Positions 23,001 to 31,457 of a stretch of DNA of 45,000 nucleotides are shown piece by piece; within the stretch, counting starts at the first letter, position 1, and every line of letters begins with the position of its first letter. The translations under genes and the position numbers were made by a program. The stretch comes from Rhodobacteraceae bacterium KLH11. Its GTDB lineage: Bacteria; Pseudomonadota; Alphaproteobacteria; Rhodobacterales; Rhodobacteraceae. The stretch covers positions 1,282,635-1,327,634 of the forward strand of contig DS999531.1 of the NCBI GenBank assembly GCA_000158135.1. Direction: 5' to 3'. The notes beneath the pieces are model-generated. The model ran no database searches. It was not told the DNA's origin and worked only from the letters and a program-made list of their open reading frames with translations.

Positions 23001-24573
23001 CTCGACCAAAGGCGTGACGCTGATTTCGCCGCCGCCGCACCACGATATCTACTCGATCGAGGATCTGGCGCAGCTGATCTATGATCTGAAACAGATCAAC
23101 CCGCGTTGCAAGGTGACGGTGAAGCTGGTGGCGTCTTCGGGCGTTGGCACGATTGCCGCCGGTGTGGCCAAGGCAAAAGCGGATATTATCCTTATTTCGG
23201 GTCACAATGGCGGTACGGGTGCCTCGCCCGCGACCAGCATCAAATATGCCGGTCTGCCGTGGGAGATGGGCCTGACCGAGGCGCATCAGGTTCTGGCGAT
23301 GAATAACCTGCGCGACCGGGTGACCCTGCGGACCGATGGCGGTTTGCGCACCGGGCGCGATATCGTGATGGCCGCAATGATGGGGGCCGAGGAATACGGC
23401 ATCGGCACCGCCGCGCTGATTGCGATGGGCTGTATCATGGTGCGCCAGTGCCAGTCGAACACATGTCCGGTTGGCGTGTGTACGCAAGATGAAGACCTGC
23501 GGGCGAAATTCACTGGCAACGCGGATAAGGTCGTCAACCTGATCACCTTCTATGCGCAGGAAGTACGTGAGCTGCTGGCCAGTCTTGGTGCGCGCTCGAT
23601 TGATGAGATCATCGGTCGTGCCGATCTGCTGGCGCAGGTCAGCCGGGGCTCGGCGCATCTGGACGATCTGGACCTTAACCCGCTGCTGATCACTGTCGAT
23701 GGGGCGCATGATATCGTCTATGACCGGCGTCGTGATCGAAACGCGGTTCCGGATACGCTGGATGCCGAGATCGTGCGGGATGCCGCGCGGTTCCTCAAGG
23801 ATGGCGAGAAGATGCAGCTGTCTTACGCGATCCAGAACACGCATCGGACCGTGGGCACACGGGTTTCCAGCCATATCGTGCAGAATTTTGGGATGCGGAA
23901 CACGTTCCAGTCGGACCACCTGCACGTGAAGCTGCAAGGCTCGGCGGGTCAGTCGCTTGGGGCTTTTGCCGCGCCGGGGCTGAAACTGGAAGTGTCGGGG
24001 GATGCCAATGATTATGTCGGCAAGGGCCTGTCGGGCGGCACCATCGTTGTGCGCCCGCCGCAGGTCAGCCCGCTGCAGGCGGATGACAATACCATCATCG
24101 GTAATACGGTTCTGTACGGTGCAACTGACGGCCATCTGTTTGCGGCTGGCCGCGCCGGTGAGAGGTTTGCGGTGCGAAACTCGGGCGCCAGTGTGGTTGT
24201 TGAAGGATGCGGCTCGAACGGGTGCGAATACATGACCGGTGGCGTGGCCGTGATCCTCGGCGATATTGGTGCGAATTTCGGGGCCGGAATGACTGGCGGC
24301 ATGGCCTATCTCTACGATCCTGAAGGCAAGGCCGAGCTGTTGATGAACATGGAAACGCTGGTGACTTGTCCGGTGGCTGTAGATCACTGGATGGATCAGT
24401 TGAAATCACTGATCGAACGGCATGTCGCGGAAACCGGCAGCCGCAAGGCGCTGGATATCCTGCAGCATTGGGATGTTGAAAAGCGCCATTTCCTTCAGGT
24501 GTGCCCGAAAGAAATGCTGAACAAGCTTAGCCATCCCCTGACCACCGAAGCGGCGGCTGTTCCTGCTGAATAG
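20041..24573 (+). CDS. gltB: Glutamate synthase (NADPH) large subunit
   Basis: A 1510-residue alpha subunit of full family length. The class II glutaminase nucleophile is Cys34 in HSSCGVGLV, preceded by a short propeptide that should be removed. The central and FMN-binding synthase domains follow, with SGHNGGTGASPATSIKYAGL in the FMN/2-oxoglutarate domain. The 3Fe-4S cysteines are in MGCIMVRQCQSNTCPVGVCT (about residues 1129-1148). The C-terminal beta-helix (GXGXG) domain ends near residue 1480. Together with GltD it makes two glutamates from glutamine plus 2-oxoglutarate. It overlaps the GFA-family gene by four bases and is followed by a strong terminator. Confidence 0.97.
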   Translation: MTKYDAEWVRAEETKRKWMAENGLYSEEEEHSSCGVGLVVSVDGKKSRKVVDAGIDALKAIWHRGAVDADGKTGDGAGIHVQIPGPFFYDQIRRTGHEPNLDELIAVGQVFLPRTDFGAQEQCRTIVETEVLRMGYYIYGWRHVPVDVTCLGEKANATRPEIEQILISNSKGVDEETFERELYVIRRRIEKAAAASGISDLYLASLSCRSIIYKGMMLAEQVAVFYPDLMDERFESAFAIYHQRYSTNTFPQWWLAQPFRMLAHNGEINTLKGNINWMKSHEIRMASNSFGDHAEDIKPIIAGGSSDSAALDSVFEVLVRAGRSAPMAKTMLVPESWSKQAVELPQAWRDMYSYCNSVMEPWDGPAALAMTDGRWVCAGLDRNGLRPMRYVVTGDGLVIAGSEAGMVPIDEASVTEKGALGPGQMLAVDMKKGKLFRDKQIKDKLARALPFGDWVSKIHDLDGTLAGVTETAIFAGEDLRKRQIAAGYSIEELEQILAPMAEDGKESLASMGDDTPSAVLSKQYRPLSHFFRQNFSQVTNPPIDSLREYRVMSLKTRFGNLKNVLDEDSSQTEIVVLESPFVGNAQWDKLVESFDAPLVEIDCSFESGQGALGTALARIRAEAEEAVRSGAGHLVLSDMGSDEGRVAMPMILATSAVHSHLTRQGLRTFCSLNVRSAECVDPHYFAVLIGCGATVVNAYLAEDSLADRIDRGLLDGTLTENVARYREAIDQGLLKIMAKMGISVISSYRGGLNFEAVGLSRAMVAEYFPGMTSRISGIGITGIQTKLEEIHAKGWDSGLDVLPIGGFYKARKSGETHAWEATSMHMMQMACNRASYELWKQYSAKMQSNPPIHLRDLMDFKPLGKPVPIEEVESITSIRKRFVTPGMSLGALSPEAHKTLNVAMNRIGAKSDSGEGGEDPAHFVPEPNGDNPSAKIKQVASGRFGVTAEYLNQCEELEIKVAQGAKPGEGGQLPGMKVTDLIARLRHSTKGVTLISPPPHHDIYSIEDLAQLIYDLKQINPRCKVTVKLVASSGVGTIAAGVAKAKADIILISGHNGGTGASPATSIKYAGLPWEMGLTEAHQVLAMNNLRDRVTLRTDGGLRTGRDIVMAAMMGAEEYGIGTAALIAMGCIMVRQCQSNTCPVGVCTQDEDLRAKFTGNADKVVNLITFYAQEVRELLASLGARSIDEIIGRADLLAQVSRGSAHLDDLDLNPLLITVDGAHDIVYDRRRDRNAVPDTLDAEIVRDAARFLKDGEKMQLSYAIQNTHRTVGTRVSSHIVQNFGMRNTFQSDHLHVKLQGSAGQSLGAFAAPGLKLEVSGDANDYVGKGLSGGTIVVRPPQVSPLQADDNTIIGNTVLYGATDGHLFAAGRAGERFAVRNSGASVVVEGCGSNGCEYMTGGVAVILGDIGANFGAGMTGGMAYLYDPEGKAELLMNMETLVTCPVAVDHWMDQLKSLIERHVAETGSRKALDILQHWDVEKRHFLQVCPKEMLNKLSHPLTTEAAAVPAE

Positions 24574-24598
24574 GCTCTGAATCAGCAGATATCGGCAA

Positions 24599-24635
24599 CC
24601 CTGCGTGCTGTTTTCAACACGCGGGGTTTTCTTTT
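24599..24635 (+). terminator. Rho-independent terminator of the gltD-GFA-gltB operon
   Basis: CCCTGCGTG and CACGCGGGG form a 9-bp stem with one G-U pair around a 10-nt loop, followed by TTTTCTTTT. It starts 25 bases after the gltB stop codon. Confidence 0.88.
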
Positions 24636-24758
24636 ATGCATATATGCTAACCTGTGCTCTTGTGTGGTTTGGCCGAAAATGCCTAGCTTTGGTCACAGTT
24701 TGTTTGGGAATTACGGGCAATATGCCAGCCCAGCGGCGTGAGTGAAGCGGAGTTTGGT

Positions 24759-25709
24759 GTGCCCACAACCCATACAGACCAGTTTTTTGTGCTCGACCCG
24801 GCCAATCCCGGGGCGAATGGCACTGTTCCCGGTACAACGCTTACGGTTGAGAGTTTCGATATCGTCGACCAGAATGACGACGACCTGATCAACCGCCTGA
24901 ATGGCGACTCGGTGGACGGATCGGATATCACCTCGTCTTTCTTTAACGATATGGTGACGATCGAGCTGCCGGATGGCTCGCAAGTTACCTATACCGGCGT
25001 CACCTTTTATCTTGCGGACGGGCGCGAGGTGTTTACCCCGACCGATGGATCAGTTCTGCAGCAGGGGACGTTTGTCTCTTCGTCCGTGACGGATTTCAGT
25101 GACACCGGGGGGTCGTTCGGCTCGGTTGATATCGACAACGGGGACCTCGGGCCGCCCTGTTTTACCCCGGGCACGTTGATCAGTACGCCTGATGGCCCGC
25201 GGCTGATCGAGGATCTCAAGCCTGGCGATCTGGTGGCAACCGCCGACAGCGGCGCGAAACCTTTGCTTTGGGTCGGGCGCAAAACGGTGGACGCGATTGG
25301 GAAATTTGCCCCGATCCGCTTTGAGGCCGGGATATTCGGCCTGACACAGCCGCTGCTTGTTTCCCCGCAACACCGGATGCTGATCGACGATTGGCGCGCG
25401 CCTTACCTGTACGGCCATAATGAGGTTCTGATTGCCGCGCATTGCCTTGTGAACGGAACAAACGTGACACGCGTCGAAGGCGGCGAGGTGGAATATATCC
25501 ACCTGCTGTTCCAGCGGCATGAGATCGTATTTGCAAACGGTGCCAAAAGCGAAAGCTATTATCCCGGTCACGCCCTGTCACAATCTGAACGCCAGACTCA
25601 GGCAGAGGTTTATGCGCTGTTCCCGGAACTGAAGACGCGGGGGGGTGCGCTGATCCGAACAGCGCGTCCGGTTATTCGCCCGCGTGACGGGCGCCTGGTG
25701 GCGAAATAA
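24759..25709 (+). CDS. Hint-domain protein
   Basis: A 316-residue protein. The N-terminal ~130 residues are Asp-rich and probably a beta structure (DQFFVLDPANPG, VTYTGVTFYLADGREVFTPT). From about residue 134 the Hint domain starts (CFTPGTLISTPDGPRLIEDL, then KPGDLVATAD), with the later block SPQHRMLI and HEIVFANGAKSESYYPGH. Hint domains fold like inteins/hedgehog autoprocessing domains. Such single-Hint proteins are common in Rhodobacterales, and their role is not established. I chose GTG at 24759 because GGAG (24749-24752) is well placed and gives the usual N-terminus (M)PTTHTDQFF. A GTG at 24738 is the alternative. No signal peptide is seen. Confidence 0.8.
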   Translation: MPTTHTDQFFVLDPANPGANGTVPGTTLTVESFDIVDQNDDDLINRLNGDSVDGSDITSSFFNDMVTIELPDGSQVTYTGVTFYLADGREVFTPTDGSVLQQGTFVSSSVTDFSDTGGSFGSVDIDNGDLGPPCFTPGTLISTPDGPRLIEDLKPGDLVATADSGAKPLLWVGRKTVDAIGKFAPIRFEAGIFGLTQPLLVSPQHRMLIDDWRAPYLYGHNEVLIAAHCLVNGTNVTRVEGGEVEYIHLLFQRHEIVFANGAKSESYYPGHALSQSERQTQAEVYALFPELKTRGGALIRTARPVIRPRDGRLVAK

Positions 25710-25747
25710 TCCGTTTCAAATACGCCCCGCGCGGCGTATAGCAAGGC

Positions 25748-26488
25748 ATGGCAAAGAAAGCAGCGCGCAAACCTCGCGGTAAGAAAAACAAGGCGTCCAG
25801 ATCAAAGAAATCCTTGGGGCTCATCGCGCAGATCCGGCGGTGGGCTCTGCGTTTTGTTCTGGGGGGTATTGCGCTGTTTCTGGCGCTGATCCTGCTCTAC
25901 TCGGTCGTGAATCCGCCGGTGACGCATACGATCTGGTCGGAATGGCGGCGGTTGGGACGGGTTGATCGCGAATGGGTTCCGATGGAGCAGATTGCACCGG
26001 TTATGGCCCGGTCGGCTGTCGCGGCCGAGGATGCCAATTTCTGCCTGCATTGGGGGTTTGACGTCGAAGCCATTCGGGACGCGTTGGAAGATGGGGGCAG
26101 CCGCGGGGCTTCGACCATAACGCAGCAGGTGGTCAAGAATGTCTTCCTCTGGCAAGGGCGCAGCTGGGTGCGCAAGGCGCTTGAAACCTCGATCACGCCG
26201 GTGGTCGAGATGGTCTGGAGCAAACAGCGCATCCTTGAGGTTTATCTGAACGTGGCTGAAACCGGGCGGGGTATGTTCGGGGTTGAGGCTGCGGCGCAGA
26301 AATATTACGGGGTGAGCGCGGCCAAGATGTCGCCGGTACAGGCCGCACGCCTTGCAGCAATTCTGCCATCCCCGCGCAACCGGTCGGTTACTGATCCCTC
26401 GGCCCGAACCCGCAGACGAGCCGCATCGATCCTTGACGGGGCGGCCACCATCCGCGCAGATGGGCGCGATGATTGTTTCGAGGATTGA
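25748..26488 (+). CDS. mtgA: Monofunctional biosynthetic peptidoglycan transglycosylase
   Basis: A 246-residue protein with a Lys/Arg-rich cytoplasmic start, one membrane anchor (FVLGGIALFLALILLYSVV, about residues 36-54) and a glycosyltransferase family 51 domain in the periplasm. The catalytic motif SAVAAEDANFCLHWGFD holds the conserved Glu, and GASTITQQVVKN holds the second GT51 motif. EVYLNVAETGRGMFG is also typical. It polymerises lipid II into glycan strands. The gene is followed closely by the FzlA-like gene and queG on the same strand. Confidence 0.93.
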   Translation: MAKKAARKPRGKKNKASRSKKSLGLIAQIRRWALRFVLGGIALFLALILLYSVVNPPVTHTIWSEWRRLGRVDREWVPMEQIAPVMARSAVAAEDANFCLHWGFDVEAIRDALEDGGSRGASTITQQVVKNVFLWQGRSWVRKALETSITPVVEMVWSKQRILEVYLNVAETGRGMFGVEAAAQKYYGVSAAKMSPVQAARLAAILPSPRNRSVTDPSARTRRRAASILDGAATIRADGRDDCFED

Positions 26489-26547
26489 ATCCCAAGCCCG
26501 TCCAAGGCTAAAGCTGAAAAGGTAATCTCTGGTTCGATTGGAAGCCC

Positions 26548-27213
26548 ATGGCGCGTCTGTTTCACGTTCCCCTCTCACCCTATTGCCGCAAGGTGCGTCT
26601 GTCGCTGGCAGAAAAGAAGATTGAGGTTGAACTGGTCGAAGAGCGATATTGGGAACAGGACCCGGATTTTCTGCGCCGCAACCCGGCAGGCAAGGTTCCG
26701 GTGCTGCGGCTGGACGGTCAGATCATGGCCGAAAGTGCTGCGATCTGCGAATATATCGAAGAAACCCGGCCCGAACCGCCCCTGATGCCCAAAAAGCCGG
26801 AAGCACGATATGAAGTGCGGCGTCTGGTGGGATGGTTCGATGACAAGTTCCATCACGAGGTGACCTCGAAACTGCTGTATGAACGGGTGAACAAAAAGGT
26901 CACCGGGCAGGGCTATCCGGACAGCAAGAATGTCAAGGAAGGTGCGCGGGCGATCAAGTATCATCTGGACTATATGGCGTGGTTGCTGGACCATCGCCGT
27001 TGGCTGGCCGGGGATCAGATGACGCTGGCCGATTTCGCCGCCGCGGCGCATTTGTCTGCGCTGGATTATATCTCGGATGTGGATTGGAATCGCAGTTCAG
27101 CCGTGAAGGACTGGTACGCCAAGATCAAGTCTCGCCCGGCGTTTCGGTCGATTCTGGCGGATCAGGTTCCGGGGTTCCGGCCGCCCGCGCATTACGCTGA
27201 TCTGGATTTCTGA
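26548..27213 (+). CDS. Glutathione S-transferase family protein, FzlA-like
   Basis: A 221-residue GST-fold protein. The thioredoxin-like N-terminal half has LSPYCRKVRLSLAEKKIEV and NPAGKVPVLRLDGQIMAESA. The helical C-terminal half ends in VPGFRPPAHYADLDF. The sequence style, the charged C-terminal tail ending in LDF, and the neighbours (mtgA upstream, queG downstream) fit FzlA, the alphaproteobacterial FtsZ-binding division protein, better than a detoxifying GST. This is inference from memory of the family. A plain GST remains possible. If correct, it works at the septum on FtsZ filaments and not as an enzyme. Confidence 0.8.
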   Translation: MARLFHVPLSPYCRKVRLSLAEKKIEVELVEERYWEQDPDFLRRNPAGKVPVLRLDGQIMAESAAICEYIEETRPEPPLMPKKPEARYEVRRLVGWFDDKFHHEVTSKLLYERVNKKVTGQGYPDSKNVKEGARAIKYHLDYMAWLLDHRRWLAGDQMTLADFAAAAHLSALDYISDVDWNRSSAVKDWYAKIKSRPAFRSILADQVPGFRPPAHYADLDF

Positions 27214-27232
27214 TATTCAGGGCAGAGCTGGG

Positions 27233-27272
27233 GGCCGTCTGCCCCCAGACCCCCGAGGATATTTAGGGCCAG
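27233..27272 (+). promoter_or_regulatory. Leader with CCCCCGAGGATATTT-type motif before queG
   Basis: The 59-base gap before queG holds a C/G-rich imperfect dyad (GGGGGCCG ... CCCCCAGACCCCC) followed by GAGGATATTTAGGGCCAG directly before the ATG. I recall near-identical strings before many genes in this bacterial group, but could not check. It contains the likely ribosome-binding site. Confidence 0.35.
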
Positions 27273-28310
27273 ATGAAGAACGGATCAGAGCTTAAAGAAC
27301 GGTTGGTGGAGCAGGCGCTGGCTGAGGGGTTTGTATCGTGCCGGGTGTGTCGTCCGTGGGATGTGCCGTTGGTGCCCGAGCGGTTGGAAGTGTTTCTAAA
27401 GGCCGGCTATCACGGGCAGATGGGGTGGATGGCTGAACGGACACATTGGCGGGGTGATCCGTCGGTGCTGTGGCCCGAGGCGCGCTCGGTGATTATGCTG
27501 GCTGAAAGCTATACGCCCGGGCATGACCCGACCGAGATTCTGGGACATTCTGAATTGGGGGCAATTTCGGTCTATGCGCAGAACAAGGACTATCATGATT
27601 TGGTCAAAAAGCGCCTCAAACGTCTGGCGCGTTGGTTGATTGCCGAGGCGGGTGGCGAGGTGAAAGTGTTTGTTGACACCGCGCCGGTGCCCGAAAAGGC
27701 CTTGGGTCAGGCCGCAGGGTTGGGATGGCAGGGTAAACATACCAATCTGGTCAGTCAGGATTGGGGTAATTGGGCCTTTATAGGCTCTGTTTTCACCACA
27801 TATGAGCTGCCTGTTGATGAGGCCGAGGTGGATCATTGCGGATCGTGCCGCGCCTGTCTGACGGCCTGCCCGACCGATGCCTTCCCCGCGCCGTATCAGC
27901 TGGATGCACGGCGCTGTATCTCGTATCTGACCATCGAGCATAAGGGGCCGGTGGATGAAGAGCTGCGCGCGCTTCTGGGTAATCGTATCTATGGTTGTGA
28001 TGATTGTCTGGCGGCCTGTCCCTGGAACAAGTTTGCTGTTGCCGCCAGTGATCTGCGATACGCGGCGCGGGAGGAATTGAAAGCCCCTGCGCTTGCCGAT
28101 CTGGCCATGCTGGATGATACGGCGTTTCGGGCCATGTTCTCTGGTTCGCCGATCAAGCGGATCGGTCGGGATCGGTTTGTCAGGAATGTGCTTTACGCAA
28201 TTGGGAATTCTGCGGCGCCCTCTTTGCTGCCCGTTGCCCGAACCCTGACGGAGGATTCCGATCCTACCGTCGCCGATGCTGCGCGCTGGGCGGTCGGGCG
28301 CTTGTCGTAA
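27273..28310 (+). CDS. queG: Epoxyqueuosine reductase
   Basis: This 345-residue cobalamin-dependent iron-sulfur enzyme makes the last step of queuosine synthesis, reducing epoxyqueuosine in the tRNA wobble position. The two 4Fe-4S clusters are marked by [16 protein letters not shown] (about residues 190-205) and [13 protein letters not shown] (about residues 247-259). [20 protein letters not shown] (about residues 137-156) is the conserved catalytic region of the family. The C-terminal HEAT-like part ([14 protein letters not shown]) is present. It is the third gene after mtgA and the FzlA-like gene. Confidence 0.93.
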   Translation: MKNGSELKERLVEQALAEGFVSCRVCRPWDVPLVPERLEVFLKAGYHGQMGWMAERTHWRGDPSVLWPEARSVIMLAESYTPGHDPTEILGHSELGAISVYAQNKDYHDLVKKRLKRLARWLIAEAGGEVKVFVDTAPVPEKALGQAAGLGWQGKHTNLVSQDWGNWAFIGSVFTTYELPVDEAEVDHCGSCRACLTACPTDAFPAPYQLDARRCISYLTIEHKGPVDEELRALLGNRIYGCDDCLAACPWNKFAVAASDLRYAAREELKAPALADLAMLDDTAFRAMFSGSPIKRIGRDRFVRNVLYAIGNSAAPSLLPVARTLTEDSDPTVADAARWAVGRLS

Positions 28311-28371
28311 ACGGGCTGGACGCGCCCTGTGAAAACGCTACACCCGATTCGGTGAATTGATGGAGGACCCG

Positions 28372-30375
28372 ATGGCGCTGGCTTTGGGGGTGGACACGGG
28401 CGGAACCTATACGGATGCAGTGCTGATCCGGGACGAGCGTGAGGTAATTGCCTGGGCCAAGTCACTGACGACCCGGGCCGATCTGGCGATTGGGGTAGGG
28501 CGCGCGATCTCGGCGGTGCTGCAGGATGCCCGGGTATCGCCGGACCAGATCGGACTGGCCTCATTATCGACGACGCTTGCGACCAATGCGCTGGTTGAAG
28601 GGCAGGGCGGGCGTGTTGCGTTGATCTATGTCGGGTTCCGCGACAGTGATCTGGAAAAGCATGGGTTGAAAGAGGCGTTGAAAGGCGACCCCGCGTTGGT
28701 GCTTGCAGGCGGGCACAATCACGCGGGTGGAGAAAAACAGCCGCTGGATCTGGCGGCACTTGAAGCCTTTTTAGACTCTAGTACCGGGATATCCGGCTAT
28801 GCTGTTGCCGCGCAATTCGCCACACGCAACCCGGCGCATGAGCTTGAAGTGGCGCGTGTGATAACTGAGAAGACGGGGATTCCGGTCACCTGCTCTCATC
28901 ATTTGTCGGCCAAGTTGAACGGGCCAAAACGGGCTGTCACAGCGGTGTTGAATGCTCGACTAATCGGCATGATCGACCGGCTGATCGGACGGGCACAGGA
29001 TCAGCTGCGCGTTCAGGGCATTACCGCGCCGATGATGGTCGTGCGTGGAGATGGCGCGCTGATGAGCGCGGAACAGGCGCGCGAACGCCCGATTGAGACA
29101 ATCCTCAGCGGTCCGGCGGCCTCTATCGTGGGGGCGCGATGGCTGACAGAGGTCGACGATGCGCTGGTCACGGATATTGGTGGGACAACCACCGATGTTG
29201 CCCTGATCCGGAACGGAAAACCCGCAATCGATCCCGCGGGCGCGCAGGTGGGTGGTTTCCGCACGATGGTCGAAGCCGTCGCGATGCGCACGCATGGGCT
29301 GGGCGGTGACAGTCAGGTCCACGTCATGACCGAAGGCTTGCGCGGGGGTATCTTCCTTGGCCCGCGTCGGGTGTTGCCGGTATCATTAATTGCTGCCGAG
29401 GCGCCGGAGGTTGTTCACGCCGCGCTGGATGAGCAGCTGCGGGCCACCACGGTTGGAGAACATGACACCCGGTTCGCCCGGCGGGTGCCGGGTGTACCTG
29501 CCGATGGTGTCGGCCCGCGCGAAGCTGCCTTGCTGGACAGGCTTGGCGATCAGGTGTTGCCGCTGAGCGCGCTGTTGCAAACCCGGATGGAGCATGGCGC
29601 GCTGAGCCGTTTGGTGGATCGCGGGGTTGTGCAGGTCTGCGGCGTGACGCCATCCGATGCCAGCCATGTGCTGGGGCGGCTGAACGATTGGGATGGACCT
29701 GCGGCGCACAAAGCGCTGGAGTTGTTTGCACGCAAACGGATTGGCTCGGGCGAGCAACTGGCGAAATCCGCCGAAGCGCTGGCGCAGATGATTGTCGATC
29801 AGCTGACCGAACAGACCTCTTTAACCTTATTAGAGACTGCTTTTGCGGAAGAAACAGGTCAGTTCGGATTGCCCGCGCCCGAGCTTGCGCGGCATATTCT
29901 GACCCAGCGGGGATTGAACAGACATCGCGGTCTGGTGGCATTGGATGCGGCGTTGAACGTGGATGTCGTTGGTCTTGGTGCCTCGGCACCCAGCTACTAT
30001 CCGGCGGTCGGGGACCGGTTGCATTGCAATATGATCCTGCCGGAACATGCCGGTGTCGCCAACGCGATCGGCGCGGTTGTGGGGCGGCTGACGTTGCGCC
30101 GGTCCGGTACCGTGACCTCTCCGTCAGAGGGGCGATACCGGGTGCACCTGGGTGACGGCCCTCAGGATTTCTCGGAGTCAGAAACTGCGCTGAGCGTATT
30201 GGAAGCTGCGTTGAAGGGTGAAGCAGAAGCGGCCGTGCGCGATGCGGGTGCCGAAGATATTCGGGTGACCGTTGATCGCGACATTCGCATGGCCCGGGTC
30301 GAGGCGCAGGAGGTCTTTGTCGAAGCGCTGATCACTGTTGAGGCCAGTGGCAGACCTCGGGTGGCGATCGGGTAG
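28372..30375 (+). CDS. Hydantoinase/oxoprolinase family protein (HyuA type)
   Basis: A 667-residue protein of the actin-like ATPase fold. It has an N-terminal hydantoinase A domain with the phosphate-binding start GVDTGGTYTDAVLIRD and LASLSTTLATNALVEGQGGR, and a main domain with the second ATP motif VTDIGGTTTDVALI near residue 265. HyuA proteins hydrolyse hydantoins or 5-oxoproline-like rings with ATP, usually together with a HyuB subunit. No hyuB is in the window. A longer C-terminal region and the lack of a partner leave the substrate open. GGAGGA (28362-28367) selects the ATG at 28372. A hairpin overlaps the stop codon. Confidence 0.85.
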   Translation: MALALGVDTGGTYTDAVLIRDEREVIAWAKSLTTRADLAIGVGRAISAVLQDARVSPDQIGLASLSTTLATNALVEGQGGRVALIYVGFRDSDLEKHGLKEALKGDPALVLAGGHNHAGGEKQPLDLAALEAFLDSSTGISGYAVAAQFATRNPAHELEVARVITEKTGIPVTCSHHLSAKLNGPKRAVTAVLNARLIGMIDRLIGRAQDQLRVQGITAPMMVVRGDGALMSAEQARERPIETILSGPAASIVGARWLTEVDDALVTDIGGTTTDVALIRNGKPAIDPAGAQVGGFRTMVEAVAMRTHGLGGDSQVHVMTEGLRGGIFLGPRRVLPVSLIAAEAPEVVHAALDEQLRATTVGEHDTRFARRVPGVPADGVGPREAALLDRLGDQVLPLSALLQTRMEHGALSRLVDRGVVQVCGVTPSDASHVLGRLNDWDGPAAHKALELFARKRIGSGEQLAKSAEALAQMIVDQLTEQTSLTLLETAFAEETGQFGLPAPELARHILTQRGLNRHRGLVALDAALNVDVVGLGASAPSYYPAVGDRLHCNMILPEHAGVANAIGAVVGRLTLRRSGTVTSPSEGRYRVHLGDGPQDFSESETALSVLEAALKGEAEAAVRDAGAEDIRVTVDRDIRMARVEAQEVFVEALITVEASGRPRVAIG

Positions 30376-30402
30376 CCCCGTCCCGGGGGGGCTACCGCTT
30401 TG
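30371..30402 (+). terminator. Strong hairpin between convergent hydantoinase and msrA genes
   Basis: GGTAGCCCC and GGGGCTACC form a perfect 9-bp stem around 8 bases, followed by GCTTTGTT. The left arm includes the hydantoinase stop codon (30373-30375). It lies immediately before the convergent msrA stop and may act in both directions. Confidence 0.65.
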
Positions 30403-30403
30403 T

Positions 30404-30916
30404 TCATTCCGCTGCGCTGGATCGCTTGGGCAGCACCCAGTTTGCGCGCGGGAAATGGCAGGTATAGCCGTTCGGGATGCGCTGCAGATAGTCCTGATGT
30501 TCGGGTTCGGCATCCCAGAAATCGCCAACCGGTTCCACCTCGGTCACGACCTTGCCGGGCCAGATGCCGCTTGCATTCACATCGGCAATGGTATCCTCAG
30601 CCACCTGTTTCTGAGCCTCATCAGCGTAGTAGATGGCTGACCGATAGCTCATCCCGCGGTCATTGCCCTGACGGTTCGGCGTGGTGGGATCGTGTATCTG
30701 AAAGAAGAACTCCAGCAGGTCACGGTAGGTGATCTGCGCGGGGTCAAAGAAAATCTCGATCCCTTCGGCATGGATGCCGTGGTTGCGATAGGTGGCGTTG
30801 GGCACGTCACCGCCGGTATATCCAACGCGGGTGCGTGAGACGCCCGGCAGTTTGCGGATCAGGTCCTGCATGCCCCAAAAGCAGCCTCCGGCCAGAACGG
30901 CGCGTTGTTCGGTCAT
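30404..30916 (-). CDS. msrA: Peptide-methionine (S)-S-oxide reductase
   Basis: A 170-residue MsrA that repairs methionine S-sulfoxide in proteins. The catalytic motif GGCFWGMQD is at residues 10-18, with the nucleophile Cys12. GYTGGD, the [11 protein letters not shown] stretch and the [15 protein letters not shown] block are typical. The stop/start junction TGATG (30914-30918) joins it to the upstream msrB by one shared base, so the two repair enzymes are one operon. Confidence 0.95.
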   Translation of the reverse strand: MTEQRAVLAGGCFWGMQDLIRKLPGVSRTRVGYTGGDVPNATYRNHGIHAEGIEIFFDPAQITYRDLLEFFFQIHDPTTPNRQGNDRGMSYRSAIYYADEAQKQVAEDTIADVNASGIWPGKVVTEVEPVGDFWDAEPEHQDYLQRIPNGYTCHFPRANWVLPKRSSAAE

Positions 30917-31362
30917 CAGATATCCTCCACTTGGGTCAGGTATTCGCCATAGCCCTCGGCCTCCATCTCGTCGCGATGGATGAACCGCAGGGCGGCTGAG
31001 TTGATGCAGTAGCGCAGCCCGCCATGTTCGCGCGGGCCGTCAGGAAACACGTGGCCCAGATGGCTGTCACCATGTTTCGAGCGTACCTCGGTCCGGACCA
31101 TCCCGTGGGTCGTATCCCGGAACTCTTCGACATGTTCATGCACAATCGGTTTGGTGAAGCTGGGCCAGCCACAGCCGGATTCGTATTTATGGGTCGAGGC
31201 AAACAACGGTTCACCCGATACGATATCCACATAGATACCGGGTTCCTTGTTGTTCAGATGTTTTCCGGTTCCCGGGCGCTCTGTTCCGCTGCGCTGCGTG
31301 ACGTGGAATTCTTCGGGTGACAGGGCAGCAACGGCCTCGGGTGTTTTGGAATAGCGGGTCAT
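30916..31362 (-). CDS. msrB: Peptide-methionine (R)-S-oxide reductase
   Basis: A 148-residue MsrB that repairs the R-sulfoxide. [10 protein letters not shown], the core [14 protein letters not shown] and the catalytic Cys in [11 protein letters not shown] are present. The C-x-x-C zinc pairs found in many MsrBs are missing: the first site reads [11 protein letters not shown]. This is therefore a zinc-free form. The ATG at 31362 follows GGAGG and starts [19 protein letters not shown] longer upstream frame is rejected because it lacks a ribosome-binding site. It is the first gene of the msrB-msrA operon. Confidence 0.93.
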   Translation of the reverse strand: MTRYSKTPEAVAALSPEEFHVTQRSGTERPGTGKHLNNKEPGIYVDIVSGEPLFASTHKYESGCGWPSFTKPIVHEHVEEFRDTTHGMVRTEVRSKHGDSHLGHVFPDGPREHGGLRYCINSAALRFIHRDEMEAEGYGEYLTQVEDI

Positions 31363-31457
31363 GGCGCCTCCGATTCTTTTTGCTTTCGCCCAGTAGATGG
31401 GGTTCGGCGGGCAAAAGCAAAGGCTTGTTGCAGCTGCTCGCGCAGACGTGCATTGGT

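Noticed and set aside
22567..24387. 606-codon open frame on the minus strand opposite gltB
   Set aside because: It is an antisense shadow of the GltB synthase domain. Its His/Arg-rich composition is typical of reverse-strand reading of GC-rich genes.
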